Positions 24,607 to 36,900 of a stretch of 64,000 nt of DNA are shown in pieces. Positions within the stretch are counted from its first letter, which is position 1. Each line of letters begins with the position of its first letter. A program made the position numbers and the translations under genes. Source of the stretch: Harmothoe impar (Eukaryota; Annelida; Polychaeta; Phyllodocida; Polynoidae). The stretch spans positions 39,024,488-39,088,487 of the forward strand of contig OX381721.1 of the NCBI GenBank assembly GCA_947462335.1, written 5' to 3'. Under the pieces are notes generated by a model, which searched no databases, was not told the DNA's origin, and saw only the letters and a program-made list of their open reading frames with translations.

Positions 24607-24912
24607 TTAGGTGGGTATACTCGTTAACGACTTTAGCGTTGTGCTTGCAAGATGGCAGCCGTTGTTGGTACTGTGGTGGTACACGGTATCGGGGGTCATG
24701 GCGTAGGTGCCGAAGCGGCGCACGTTGTTGACCCGCTGCAGGTTCTGCTTGGTGGAGTACTGCCGGTGCTGCCCGATCTGGTGCACCGCCCCGTGCAGAC
24801 CGGTGGTCTGACTGGGGTCTGACCAGTCGGCTACGGGGATGGAGCGGGTGTAGCGCTTGGAGGAGGTCAGGTTGTAGACTGGCAGCAGCTCTGATGCATC
24901 CTTAGGGAACAC
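24607..24912 (-). CDS. PDK: PDK exon 10, C-terminal tail and stop (residues 364-464)
   Basis: Acceptor tctccag; stop TAA at 24609-24607. It encodes ELLPVYN and the DW pair (ADWSDPS), then about 70 residues rich in H, Q, N, S and T that I do not recognise. The reading frame is GC-rich and unbroken, so the long tail looks genuine. Confidence 0.9.
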   Translation of the reverse strand: MFPKDASELLPVYNLTSSKRYTRSIPVADWSDPSQTTGLHGAVHQIGQHRQYSTKQNLQRVNNVRRFGTYAMTPDTVYHHSTNNGCHLASTTLKSLTSIPT

Positions 24913-27900
24913 CTGGAGACATGCGAGGAAAGGAAGACAATGTTAACTCAAATTCATTCAAAGGGTATAAGATAAGATAAGCACTATGTGGTCTCAAAAG
25001 GGATAAGAAGAAGATAAAAGTGAAACTCTTCAAATTCAAAGCTGCGCTCTTGACTGTCCTCACAAGGTCCTTATTATTTTACTAGAAGTTTAATGGAAGA
25101 TAGCGAGACCCTAGATTTACATAAATCGGCTTAATGAGTTTTGTAAATATCCTTGGGGCACAGGGGAGGCTATTTGGCATCCCTATAAGCTGATATAGAT
25201 TGTTTCCTTATTTGAACCTCAGAAACTTCCTGTGTTCTCATGCTATCGGGACTGAGTAGTATGCATCCTTTAGGTCAATGGATGCCATGAAGCATCTAGA
25301 CCTAACCATATTCAGGGCTCTTAGTCAACTAGTCCCATTCTGAAGACGCAAAGCATGATTTACTTTTTGTGTGAACCCTCTCAGGATGACATGATGCGCC
25401 AAGGCTTCATGCTCATTTGTCCTCGTGATGACAAATGAAAACTCATGCCTAACCCTCAGGAGTATTTAGTCCATGATGTATGAATGCAGCCAGGAGAGTG
25501 CTGTATTTATGCATCATGAAGACAAATGCCATGCTGGTGACTATACATGGGTAGCCAGAAATAACACCGTGTCGCCGTGTCGATTTTAAGCAAGGGTGCC
25601 GTGTCGCCGTGTCGATTTTTATCTTATACAAACTTCTCTACTTTTTTGTGTCCGTCGATTTTTAAACCCCCCGTGTCACACGTGTCGAATTTAAGAACCC
25701 CCCGTGTCGCCGTGTCGCGCGTGTCGAATTTTACCCATGTATAGTCACATGCTGCCCCGAGAAGGCCAATGACACATTTTCTTTCTTGAAACTAGCTACT
25801 TTTCCCATTTATATGCCCTTACCTTTAGGTAGATGGTGGCATCAGTGCCCCAGCCTTCTACAGAGTGTAGCTGCAGGTCGCCGTTGAAGTACTTAGCGTA
25901 GAGCCGTGAGAGCGGTAGTCCGTAGCCGTAGCCGGCCAGGGGGGTGCTGGAGGCTGCAGCCGGGGACGGGGGCCGGGGGGCCGTGGAGTACATGTAGTTA
26001 AACAATAAGTCGATGATGGTGCGCTTAATGCCACCTCCCTGGTCGCAGATCTGAAAGAACAACATTTTATCTTTAAAATGTTGGGTGAACTTTGGAGCAA
26101 TCAGATTAGGTTGACATGGAACTTGTATCCTCCTGCCTCCAGGCCCTATACTGTATGCCCTTTTTTTTTTTTTAAGTTTATTTTGCCGCAGGGTGATCAC
26201 ATCATGATTTATCCCTGCCTTTTCCTTATCATATAAGCCCCTTTTATGATGTGTGTGAAAAACACCAATGCCATTACCGTTACGCTGTCCCAATGTTCAT
26301 CTTTCTAAAATAACAATACTTTATACAAGCTTCTTAACTTTACTTATCTTGTAAATCTATTGAAAAATTATATAAAAAATGTAAAAATAATCAATAACAT
26401 TGTGAACTGACCTTGATGGTAACATCCTCTTTGGCCTTGACGATCATGACCTTGACCTTGGGTAGATCATCGCAGTCCTCACCGTGAAACTCAACTACTG
26501 CTCTCAAAGCGTTCTGTTAAGTATAACATATGAATAATTGATAAGATTGAATCCGAAGTGTGATATTTAAGATTCAAGCATGAATGTATAATACATACAC
26601 AAGACAGGAGAGATGAAACCATTTGACATTACAACGACTAGGTCAAATTCCTACCTTGAATATCTCAAACAGGATGTGATAAAGATGTGAAGGGACATAA
26701 GTGAAATTTATCCGGTCGTTCCCGTCATACGCTGCAATAAAGAATATAAAATATTCAGATATATGATCATGGTATTAAAATACAAGGTACAATGATTTAT
26801 GTGTGCTTTAGTCTTAACCCGCTAATGATAGCTCCTAGCTGTATAAACTTTGATGAACAGTTTAAAGTTCATGTTAAACCCTTTAAGAATGGCCTGATGC
26901 CTAAAACGTAATGCTCATCTAACATCATGATGCAACAAAGCAGCGAGGGATCGAAACTCAAGCTTGTACGGTACGTGGACCATGTTGACAAAAGTGCAGT
27001 GTATTAATGCACTATACTGCCTTTGAAATGTCGAATCTTATGGATGATTGGAATCATAGGCTAGCAAAGAGAGTTCATGCACATGTATCATCTCCCCACT
27101 TACCATTATGACAGCTGAACTCGACGTCTGGTGACGTCATGTAGTACTGATCACACAGGAACTGCGCGTTCTCAAATGCGTCTGAAAAATACAGAAACAT
27201 ACATTTACGTCCAAATTGTCGTTTTGCGGCAAGCGCCAAGAGAAATGACAAGCATAACGATTACTCACAATTTATTCTTTGAGGGAAATCTATTGCGAAT
27301 TTTTTTCCCCAAAATTAATTAATTTCATGGATGTTTTTTGTTCTTTTCTAAATTAGTGTGTGGTCTTAGATCCCCCAGCTCTAGTAAATCACCAGCACTC
27401 ACCTTCGGCTACAGACAGTACATCACAGAAGGGGTCGATGCTCCCGATGTGGCGGTGGTGGTTTGGCATGTTGACATTGTTCCCAAAAAGTAGCGCTGGA
27501 AATGAGAAACATACAAATGTTAATTCATTGTCTTTAGAATAATTCTGAGTGTTTTTCAGATATAAACCAATCAGAAAATGGCCGGTTCAAATAAAATTTT
27601 GAGCTGATATTTATATTACAGTATAACATTCCCTGCAGTATCTCCTATAACAGTACAGTATTGGATCTGATGGTCCTATAATTATTACCCTATAAGAAAC
27701 TACCTCACCTCCAGTACCCCCTATATACATTGTAGTATATACCACTTCTAGTAACAATACAGTACTCACTGTGCTGGTTGATGAGCATGCGTATAGAGAT
27801 ACGACTCATGTAGAAGCGGTCTAAGAAGTACTGGATCTGCTGGTCCATGTTGAGGGTTTCGACCCCCTCCAGGCTGCTCTCGCGCATCTCAATGACGCCG

Positions 27901-30900
27901 TGTGCCATCGTCTCCACCACCCGCGTGTGTCGGTTACGCACCTTCACCAGCGTCTCTGTGAACCTACAACAGGAATATGGTCTTGTGTTAATAATAGGCT
28001 AGATCCAGGAGAACAGTTAATTATGTATATTTCAATAGAACTGTGTTAAAACTTGACAAGTTATATATGGTCATGACCATAGAAAATGTCTGCATCAAAT
28101 TTCTTCAAATATTTGGTGTTGCTATGGCTGTGGAATGTTTATGGAACCTTCTTTTTTAGCTCAATTTCAGTAGGATGGGACTATTGTATAGAAATATGCT
28201 TTAATATTAATAATTTAAAATATCATTGGGTTTTTGGGTGTGCTTGCTGAGGGCGGTTTTCTTCTTTTATTGATATTCCATTATTAAGCTCTACAGAGCT
28301 GTTCAAAGTTGCATGGTTCCCAAAAATGGTAATTTTCTTCAATTTCTCCTTAAAATCACCATTTTTTGGTAACCATGCAACTTTGAAAGGCTATGTAAAC
28401 CTTAATATTCGCCACCACTGTTCAGTGCTGCCACCTAACGACTCTAACTATAGGAAGTACAGTCATGTACTTCTTTATTCTTCTTCATACTTGCTCATTG
28501 ATCAATGTCTTTGTGTATATGTGACCTGGACTTTGTGACCCAAGGTGGCAATAAAAGCTTTATCTCCTACAACCAGCGACGATAAGACGCCTTGTATAGG
28601 TGAACCTGACCTTGTTATCAAACTGAAGTTTACCAACAATAAGTTTATACCAGGCAACCCCCCCCCCCCCCACGCCCCACAAACTTCACCTCAGGTTGGT
28701 ACAGTATCTTATATTGATGAGATCATCAGATTGGTGTTATCTGTATTGGGGACTTCCCGGCTGTAACTGTGTAAGGGAGTGGTCATTTTTTAACAACAGG
28801 GGGGGGGGGTTGGTGGATTTTGGTGCGAGCGGGTCTGAACCAAATCCACCAACCCCCCCCCCCCCCCTGTTGTTAAAAAATGACCACTCCCTAAGGTCAT
28901 ACTACCATACAGTCTCATGTATAATAAGCCTAACTGGCGTATAAGCCGCACTTGGGAAAATCCTTTTAACCGCACCTGGGATCTGATTTTCATGATGATG
29001 CATGAATACATGCATCATACCATTTAATACACTCTTGAAGGGTCGGCATGATGCACTTCCTTGTTTTTTTTTTGTTTTTTTTTTGTTTTTTTTTAATTTC
29101 ATCGCCTTTCTAGGGGGATGTTTTTCTTTTAAATAATTTTCTTCACCAGGTTCAGTACACGTGCTCAGTCCAACGAAGATGAATTGGTCTATCCAACAAT
29201 TGAAAGATTTGTACAGTGAGACATGTATGTAACAGATTTCTGTCCTCTACTTTCAGGATTGTCTGATGCTCTACATAGGTTATCGGTTTGACATGTCCAG
29301 CGTTCTACATCAGGGATGTCCAGTGTTCCACATCAGTCACAGGCGTTTGTCATGTGAGTGTCCTAGGGTTAAGGGCAGTTCTGTTCTCTGTTCGATGTTC
29401 TTCTTGTTCTACTAATCCTGTCTGGGGCTTGAATCCTGCATGCCTTGGATCTTGTTGGTTGGAGTCGGCAATGTGGTTGGCTGACGTACATGGCCTGTCA
29501 TCCTGGTTTGTTTGGCCGTGAACAAACAAAGCACGGACTGAGGATATTGAAGAGCTATTTATAAGGATGATTTATGTACAGATGAGCGAGGAAATCATTA
29601 AAACCATGAGATAACATTTTGATTACACAGTTGCGCACTCGCCGGTACCATGACAACTAATGAACAGAAGGCCTTGAGGCATCATGCTGTCCTTAAAGGG
29701 TTAAGGGTCCATCTATATTTATAAACTGATATAGAACACAGCTGATGTAAGGATGACATTACAGAGAATGTCCCCTTTGTACAGAAACTGAAAATCAGTC
29801 AGTTCCTGCTTCTTTTCCTGTCAGTGTGACATTTGGGGGTCCCCTTCTTGGAAACTTAGTTGACATATTACATAGCACGCTTGACTACCGACATCAACAT
29901 AGACAGGGGATAATAGGGCTGTGGGGACCAAAGCTCGGAGTTATCGCAGATTGTGCGTATCTCATGGGTAGCGGGAGGTGTGTCCTGCCACACTCTCTCC
30001 ACCACAATTTTTCTTTTAATCCAATGCATTTTTTCTTGAAGAGATGTGAATATTAAACACTATATTTTTCATTAGCCAAACATAATTGAAATATTGGGAA
30101 CCAAATGGAAAGTCATATACACAGATTTTGCACCTTTACTTTTTCTCGCCATTATTAGCCACACCTGATGAGACCTCCTGATGTTCCTATCTGTGAGAGG
30201 ACGAGTAATGTCCATCAGTGCTCAAAGTCTATGCTACTCAACGTGTGATTGTATCGCCACAGTACTAACCTATTAAGGGCGGCATAGTGATTTAAGGTGC
30301 TATGGTCTTTGTCCTTATGAGGCATGAATACAGCCCTGGTCAGTCTACTCACCAGGGCTGCATTCATACATCATGCTGACCCTTTGGAAGTGTTATCAAC
30401 TCAGTAGGATCGGTATGAGGCTTGAAAGCAGCCGTGGCGAGTCACTCGCCACCGCCACTGTGAGGGCTGCATTCAAGCATCATGGATACCAATGACATAA
30501 TGAATAAAGGCACTATGCGGCCCTTAAAGGGTTAATACTACCGGTATGTTGATAAACATGGAGGGTGTATAAGGTCCATCCCCCACCTGTCCACTCACAG
30601 AGATAAGGTGGAGTATGATACACTGATAGTACTCTGATATACGTGTATATATACAAGGCCGTCCCTAAACAATGGGCTAACAACAAGTTGTATTTTACTA
30701 GGGCTTTTCTTGAAACTGTTTTAACCAGTTCCAATCTAGATGCAGGTTATATGTGAGAATTTACATTAAATCACTAAATTGCCCCAACTACAATGTGTAC
30801 CATAGCATCCAGATGATTCCACGGGCGGAATATGCACTACAAAGCGTTACGCTCCACACCAGTATCTGCCTTGTTTTTATTGATAGTATTACATAACCTT

Positions 30901-33900
30901 GGCGACCATCCCCGGCGACCATCATATCAGTTATTAGTATTGCGTGTTCTGAGATATGACTCAATATCTGGCGGCATGTGAGTGTTACATCCCAGTTAAC
31001 ACTACACTACACGATAATGCACGTGAACGAGCAGGATGCTGTATATATTGGGTTTTTGGGGTGTACTTGGGTACCATACTCAAAATGATGAGCACTCTCT
31101 ATCTATGCCTTTTGTCAATTTTCCAGACTAAAAATACTTCGTCAGCAAATTCTGCAATAATTTGGTTACGTGCGATTCAACGCTTTACGTGCTTAAACAA
31201 TTTTTTCTCAAATAGCTATTTTAGGAAATCGATAAAGGTCACTATAGAGGGCGTCTGATTATGGCCGAGTGACTAAAGTCCCCCAATGAGAGTCCTTAAC
31301 GACCAAATTATTGGTCATGTGTCAACTTCAATAAAAAAAAGTTTGTCAATATGCGTGGATTTTGGTCCCGGTGCAAAGGTAAAGAGATCCATACTTATTC
31401 TATCTGGCGAGACTAGGTTGTGATGATAAGAACTTGCATCATTGTATGTCATGTCAAAATCTAGACTCTGACTAGATAACGTCGCAACACACATGGACAG
31501 GTATTTTATTTTTTTGTTAGTTATTATTATAATGATTTACTTACATGTTAAATGTGGCGGGATCGTCCGTGCTCGACTTCTCAAATTGTTGAATCTCCTC
31601 AAAACTTTGTTGGTACCTGGAAAATAAAAGGAAACAATTCAGAAACTGAAACTTGTGATAATTTATTTATAGGGAAAAGTCAAATCATAATACAATGTAA
31701 TTAGCGCACACAGCCTTTTTTTTAAATGCTGCACGGCGGGCATGGTCTGGGGGCAGGTTGGTGTCAGGTTTGTAACTTACCAGCCTTCTATCGGCTGCAC
31801 GGAGGGCATAGTCTGGGGGCATGTCAGTGTCAGGTTTGTAACTTACCAGCCTTCCACCAGCTGCACAGAGGGCATGGAGAGTAGCTGGTCTGGCAGCAAG
31901 TTGATCTCCTTCATGATGTTGGCTAACCGCACGAGGAGCTCCTTACGTAGAAAGATGTACGACGTTCGCTCACATGCCTTTTCTGAACCTGAAAACATAG
32001 CAAAAGGGAAAAAATGGCTTTAAATGGTTTCATATGATGTTCTGATTTTTATTGGATGGCATATATATCTGAGCAAGGGAGAGCGTATTAAAAGTAAATG
32101 TAGGTTTGATTGGCTGGTCTTTAATGATGTTGGTCACAACAACAGTGCTGGTAACCTCATGATATAAAACCTGAATGATTTGCTTTAATCGTCCGATATC
32201 ATGAGATAACTGTGTACAAGCGACAATTGATAACCTAGGTGTTCATATACATGTACTTATATAGTACTTCCAGGCTGGTATGAATGCAATCTGTTTTTTG
32301 CCACTGCCCCCCCCCCCCCCCCGCTTTAATAGACTTTTAAAAATGGCTTAAAATTTAAGATTGTATCGTTTTGGTGACAACATGGGTTTTCAGCTGTTTT
32401 GGCGTTTTCTACATGCAGATACCGAGTCAATAACTCACATAGATAATGGACACCCACATACCATGGTGTAAAGCTCGAGATGAGAGCTTCAACACTCGGC
32501 CCCCATGAGCTCTGTGCGGGCTGCATTGTCTAGATCAACGGTCTTTGTACCAACGAAACAGAGATATACGTAGTTCTACGTCATTTATTAACCCTTTAAG
32601 TTCAAGGCATGATTGTGTCGCTAACGATGCAAGAATGATGCATTCGTGCATTCATGCATCATGCTGACTTCATCAGGACTGACTGTGCCATAATGCCAAC
32701 AATGTGTTATTTGCCGGCGCTGCATTGGTGCATCATGGCGACAAATGAACATGAACCTTGAGGCATCATGCACTTCTTTTTATGACCGATAGAGGGTTAA
32801 CTGTACGTTCCGTGTATAGTTCCTTTTCTTCTTTTTTTTCCCTTTCTTTTTATTTTTGCAGTGTATAGTTCCATTCTCATTGTACGGTGATCATGTAAAC
32901 TTTTCAATGTGTAATTCAATTTAGTTTCACTTTAAAAATGATTATTCCGTAATTTTATAACGTGACCTTCCGCTGCGCTTGAGTTTAGATTTTTATTGGC
33001 ACAATTTTATCACATAACACAGGGAGCATTTCAATATCGGCCAAGATGTTACTAAGTTTTATGAATAGCTTGTCAATTTTATTTCCACTACTTCGGGGTT
33101 CAATGTAGTCTTAGTCTTTCATCTCATAATACTTCCTTAGCTCCTCCGCTTCCTTTGACTTGAGCCTACTTTTATTTTAACTCATAGACAAGGTCCTGAA
33201 GTTACTTCTAATTGTTGATAGCACCTACTCCGAGTATCAGTGCCTGGTACATGGCAGACTGCCAATAGATTACATTTATTTCTAAAGCTTCCGGTATGTG
33301 CTCTGAGGAAGCCTGGCCAGGGAATGAACCGTTGACCTATGGTATGCAAGATGAACGCCTAACCACTATAACCCATCGCTGAGGAAGTCAGCGGGAAAAA
33401 ACTGGAAGACACTCAATGGGGAACTTTTATTTCTACTTCCACTGGCACCAAGCTCATGTAAAGGCGACATGGAAAGCAAACATTTGTGTATAGTAATTCC
33501 TGAATAGTTCATATGCAGGGAGCATGCGGTGTGAGGGTCATCTGTGGAATTAATATTCAGGTTAAAGTTTAGTTGAATTTAGTTTAGTTTAACCTGTCAA
33601 GGGAAGCTTGTTGCCACAAAGCAACATTTTCTATTCATCAATTTCATTTAACATCCCATTTACTGCACAATTTTTGCTGCTTATATTAAGGACTGTTAAC
33701 ATAACTGCTGGTATAATTCACAGAGGATTAATTCATAAATCTTCATTTCATCCTTCTCCCCAGCTTCCGCTCAGAGTGAGTGTTAGACTTGTTAGAACTA
33801 GAGGCACGCCTTGCTCTGTCTGCGCACTCTGTGTACTTGGTACAACTCTCCACTCTATTACACTCAGAGCATATTATATCTTTTTTACTATTTTCCTTTT

Positions 33901-36900
33901 TCAAGTACCTTGGAGGTCATACTTTTAACTACCGGTACTTTACTACCTCCTACGCACAGCCAATTACCCCCAGCTTCTCAACTATCAACTACAGAACCCA
34001 CAACTTAGTATCTATTACTTCTTTTTTGCATAGTGCACTATTAAAAGAGTAGCACTAAGTTCTACTAGTACTAGCAGATAGTCCTTCATTATACAAATGT
34101 ACTAGATCCCCAAGCTAGTGATGGGGAAAACAAAAAGAAGTCATTTTATCTCTTCATTCATACCAATATTAATTACTGGAACATTTGTGGGAGGTATTTG
34201 GCGATATCTTCTTCCTCGAATGAAAACATCATAAATGGAACCAGTGTCCTTGCCAAATAGTCAGAATCTTAATATGGTTTTAACCATTCACCTCCCGTAC
34301 CCCCACCTTGAGGCCTGCACTTAGGTGCAGACAGTACACTGGCTGCAATGAGGACCTCCAATCAGCATACACCTAGCATGGTTCTGGTTTTTCCCCTTTT
34401 TACACGTACAACCTTCACAATAACAGGGCGCAGGGCCAGCCAAGTCTGCATGCAGAGCGATTGGGGAGGTGAGGAGGTCTGGGGAGGTGGAGAGGTCTAG
34501 GAGGTCTGGGAGGAGAGGATGAAGTAGGAATTTCTAAAGCTGTGTGGCATAACTACATCTCAAAATACTCCTTTCAGCAGACACAACATAATACTGTATG
34601 TTTCCTATATAAGGCAAGCCATTTTCTCTTAGCACTTCTTTTTAAAGTCTGATTACTGGTAACAGCCCATAACCTCAGCTTCTGAGAATATTGCGATCCT
34701 TAAGAGCTGGGCCCATCGAAAAGCTATGCTTAATAGTTGAGGTCACCCAGTGTATGGTGTTCTGCTCTAGATGTTCTGAAATGCTATAATCTTAGAAGGG
34801 GGAGGGGGCTGGGTCCATTGTCGGGCTACGGTCTCCTGCTTATAAAGACAGCTCATCTATGTGTAGATTCTGTAGATGGGCGTACACCTGGGGATCTTCT
34901 TACACACTGTTATGATGCTAGGGGTGCTAATATGTGTGAATAAAGGTGAGGCTAGAGGGAGTACCTCTCTGATAGGGTAAAGGTCCGGCTATATATATAG
35001 AGCAGACATGGTAAAGGTGTGGCTATAGGGGGATGTCACATAAGGTCCAGCTATAGGGGAGGTGTCATGGTAAAGGTCCAGCTAAAGGGGAGGTTTCATG
35101 ATAAAGGTCCAGCTACACAGAACTAGCACATCCTGGCATCTCAGGTAGTCGAGAGCTAATCTAATTATCAACCCAATCCCATTCGCTCATACCTGGAACA
35201 AAGTGATTGATAAGGAATTCACCCGGGGAATTCACCCACAATACACTGCTCTGGAGTCGGGGGCCTAACCACAATAAGTTAAGATAGCGGCCGCCATAGC
35301 ATGATGTGCTAGTCCTGTATAGGGGGATGTCACAGTAAAGGTCCAGCTATAGACAGGATGTCATAGTAAAGGTCTAAATATAGGGGAGGTGTCATGGGAA
35401 AGGTCCAGCTATAGGGGAGATGTCACAGTAAAGGTCCAGCTATAGGGGAGGTTTCGCAATAAAGGTAGGAAGGTGTCGCCTTACGATTGCATCATCCCAG
35501 GCTCTCATTCCGTTGGAGGAGATAAGATACACTGGCTTATAAATATTACATACACTGTATATACCACCTACGGTCTAGCTACATAAAACAAGTTACGCCT
35601 GAACTGCTTTCTGGGAAATCTGTCCAGACGGAGTGTTGTACATAATATGTATACTAGGTGTATCTATTGGATGCCACAGCAGCAAACGCTATATATAGGT
35701 GTATGGTCTATTTGTAGTGGGTCTAAAAATGATATATTTCCAAACTGGTCTGTCTTGGTCTGTTTGTTACTAGTTTGTAAATAAGGTAGATGTTCAAAAC
35801 ATTGAGGAATTGCGCCACATACTCTAGATACCTTCCCAAAGGATAGAGAGTCAAGAGAAAGGAGGCCGGCAGGCAGGCAGACAGGCTGGTAGGCAGGCAG
35901 GGAGTGATACATGTATATGGAAGGGAAGAGGGGAAGATGCGGATAATTATAATAGGGTAATTTAGGGATGTCATTGGTATCCAATTTATTTCGATTTCGA
36001 TTATCACTATTTTGGTCTCGATTTCTCGATTATATCGATTTATTTTGATACCACAACAATAATTATATCTGCTTCAAATAAGGGTATTTTAATCAATTTT
36101 TCATCCATCCTCATACTGGAATATTTAAGGATAGAGATTTGGTAACACTTTGAGCACGATTTGAAGACCATTTCCCTCAATATTATTGGTCTACAAATTG
36201 CACAATTTTTATGCTGAAATATAAGGTAGTTCCAGATGGAATATTTACACAAATTTTACATTTTTAGAAAGGTAGATTCCGGGGCTATCTATAAATTGAA
36301 AGGTGTATCGATATAAAGGTTTTGTCGATGCGATAATCGGCATTATAGAAATGTCGGTGTATCGATTCTGGGGGTATCGATGACATCCCTAGGGTAATTG
36401 GTTGATTATTCCAATAGTTTAACATCAGGTCATGATAGGAAATAGAGACCACCACTAGGTTATTTCAGCTTTTCACAAGTGATGGTATGCCAGGTATGCC
36501 AGAAGCCTATCAAAGGGTGAAATTATATGGATTGATTGAATTTATGGAATGAACTGAATACAGAAATCCCACTCCAACTTATTTACCACAGCAAGCGTTC
36601 TTTTACATCCCATACCACCTAGGCACGGTAAGAGATTGAGAGGGACAGGGCAGGGTGAAAAAGACCGGGGGGAGGGGTGATAGAAGATCAGATAACACAT
36701 CGAGAGCTCTTGTTGTAACTTCACTTTAAAAAATAAAGAATGTGTGGAGCTATAGCCCTGTTTATGCGTTTCACGAGTGGTAATCTAACTGCGGATATGT
36801 TATGTAGCACACGGCTGGGTCAATGCCCTGACACCAGGCCCAGAGGTGGAGGGAGGGGTGATGGCAGTGAGGTAGGGAGGTAGAGACATGTTTACTGGTC

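Larger units (their letters stand above)
27964..31544 (-). other. PDK intron 3
   Basis: Contains a palindrome at 28772-28893, T-rich (GT8-10) runs near 29060, and TTAA-family fragments at 28988, 29640 and 30265. No coding exon was found in it. Confidence 0.7.

Noticed and set aside
30160..30200. Second hammerhead core (cacacctgatgagac, same as in the Penelope-like copy)
   Set aside because: No GAAA element follows at a suitable distance.
33300..33390. A tRNA gene on minus
   Set aside because: Box A and box B are present but acceptor arms do not pair and an unrelated body follows, so a SINE is the better call.
33608..34052. Plus-strand frames of about 100 residues
   Set aside because: No domain, hydrophobic AT-rich composition and no splice context; they lie within PDK intron 1.
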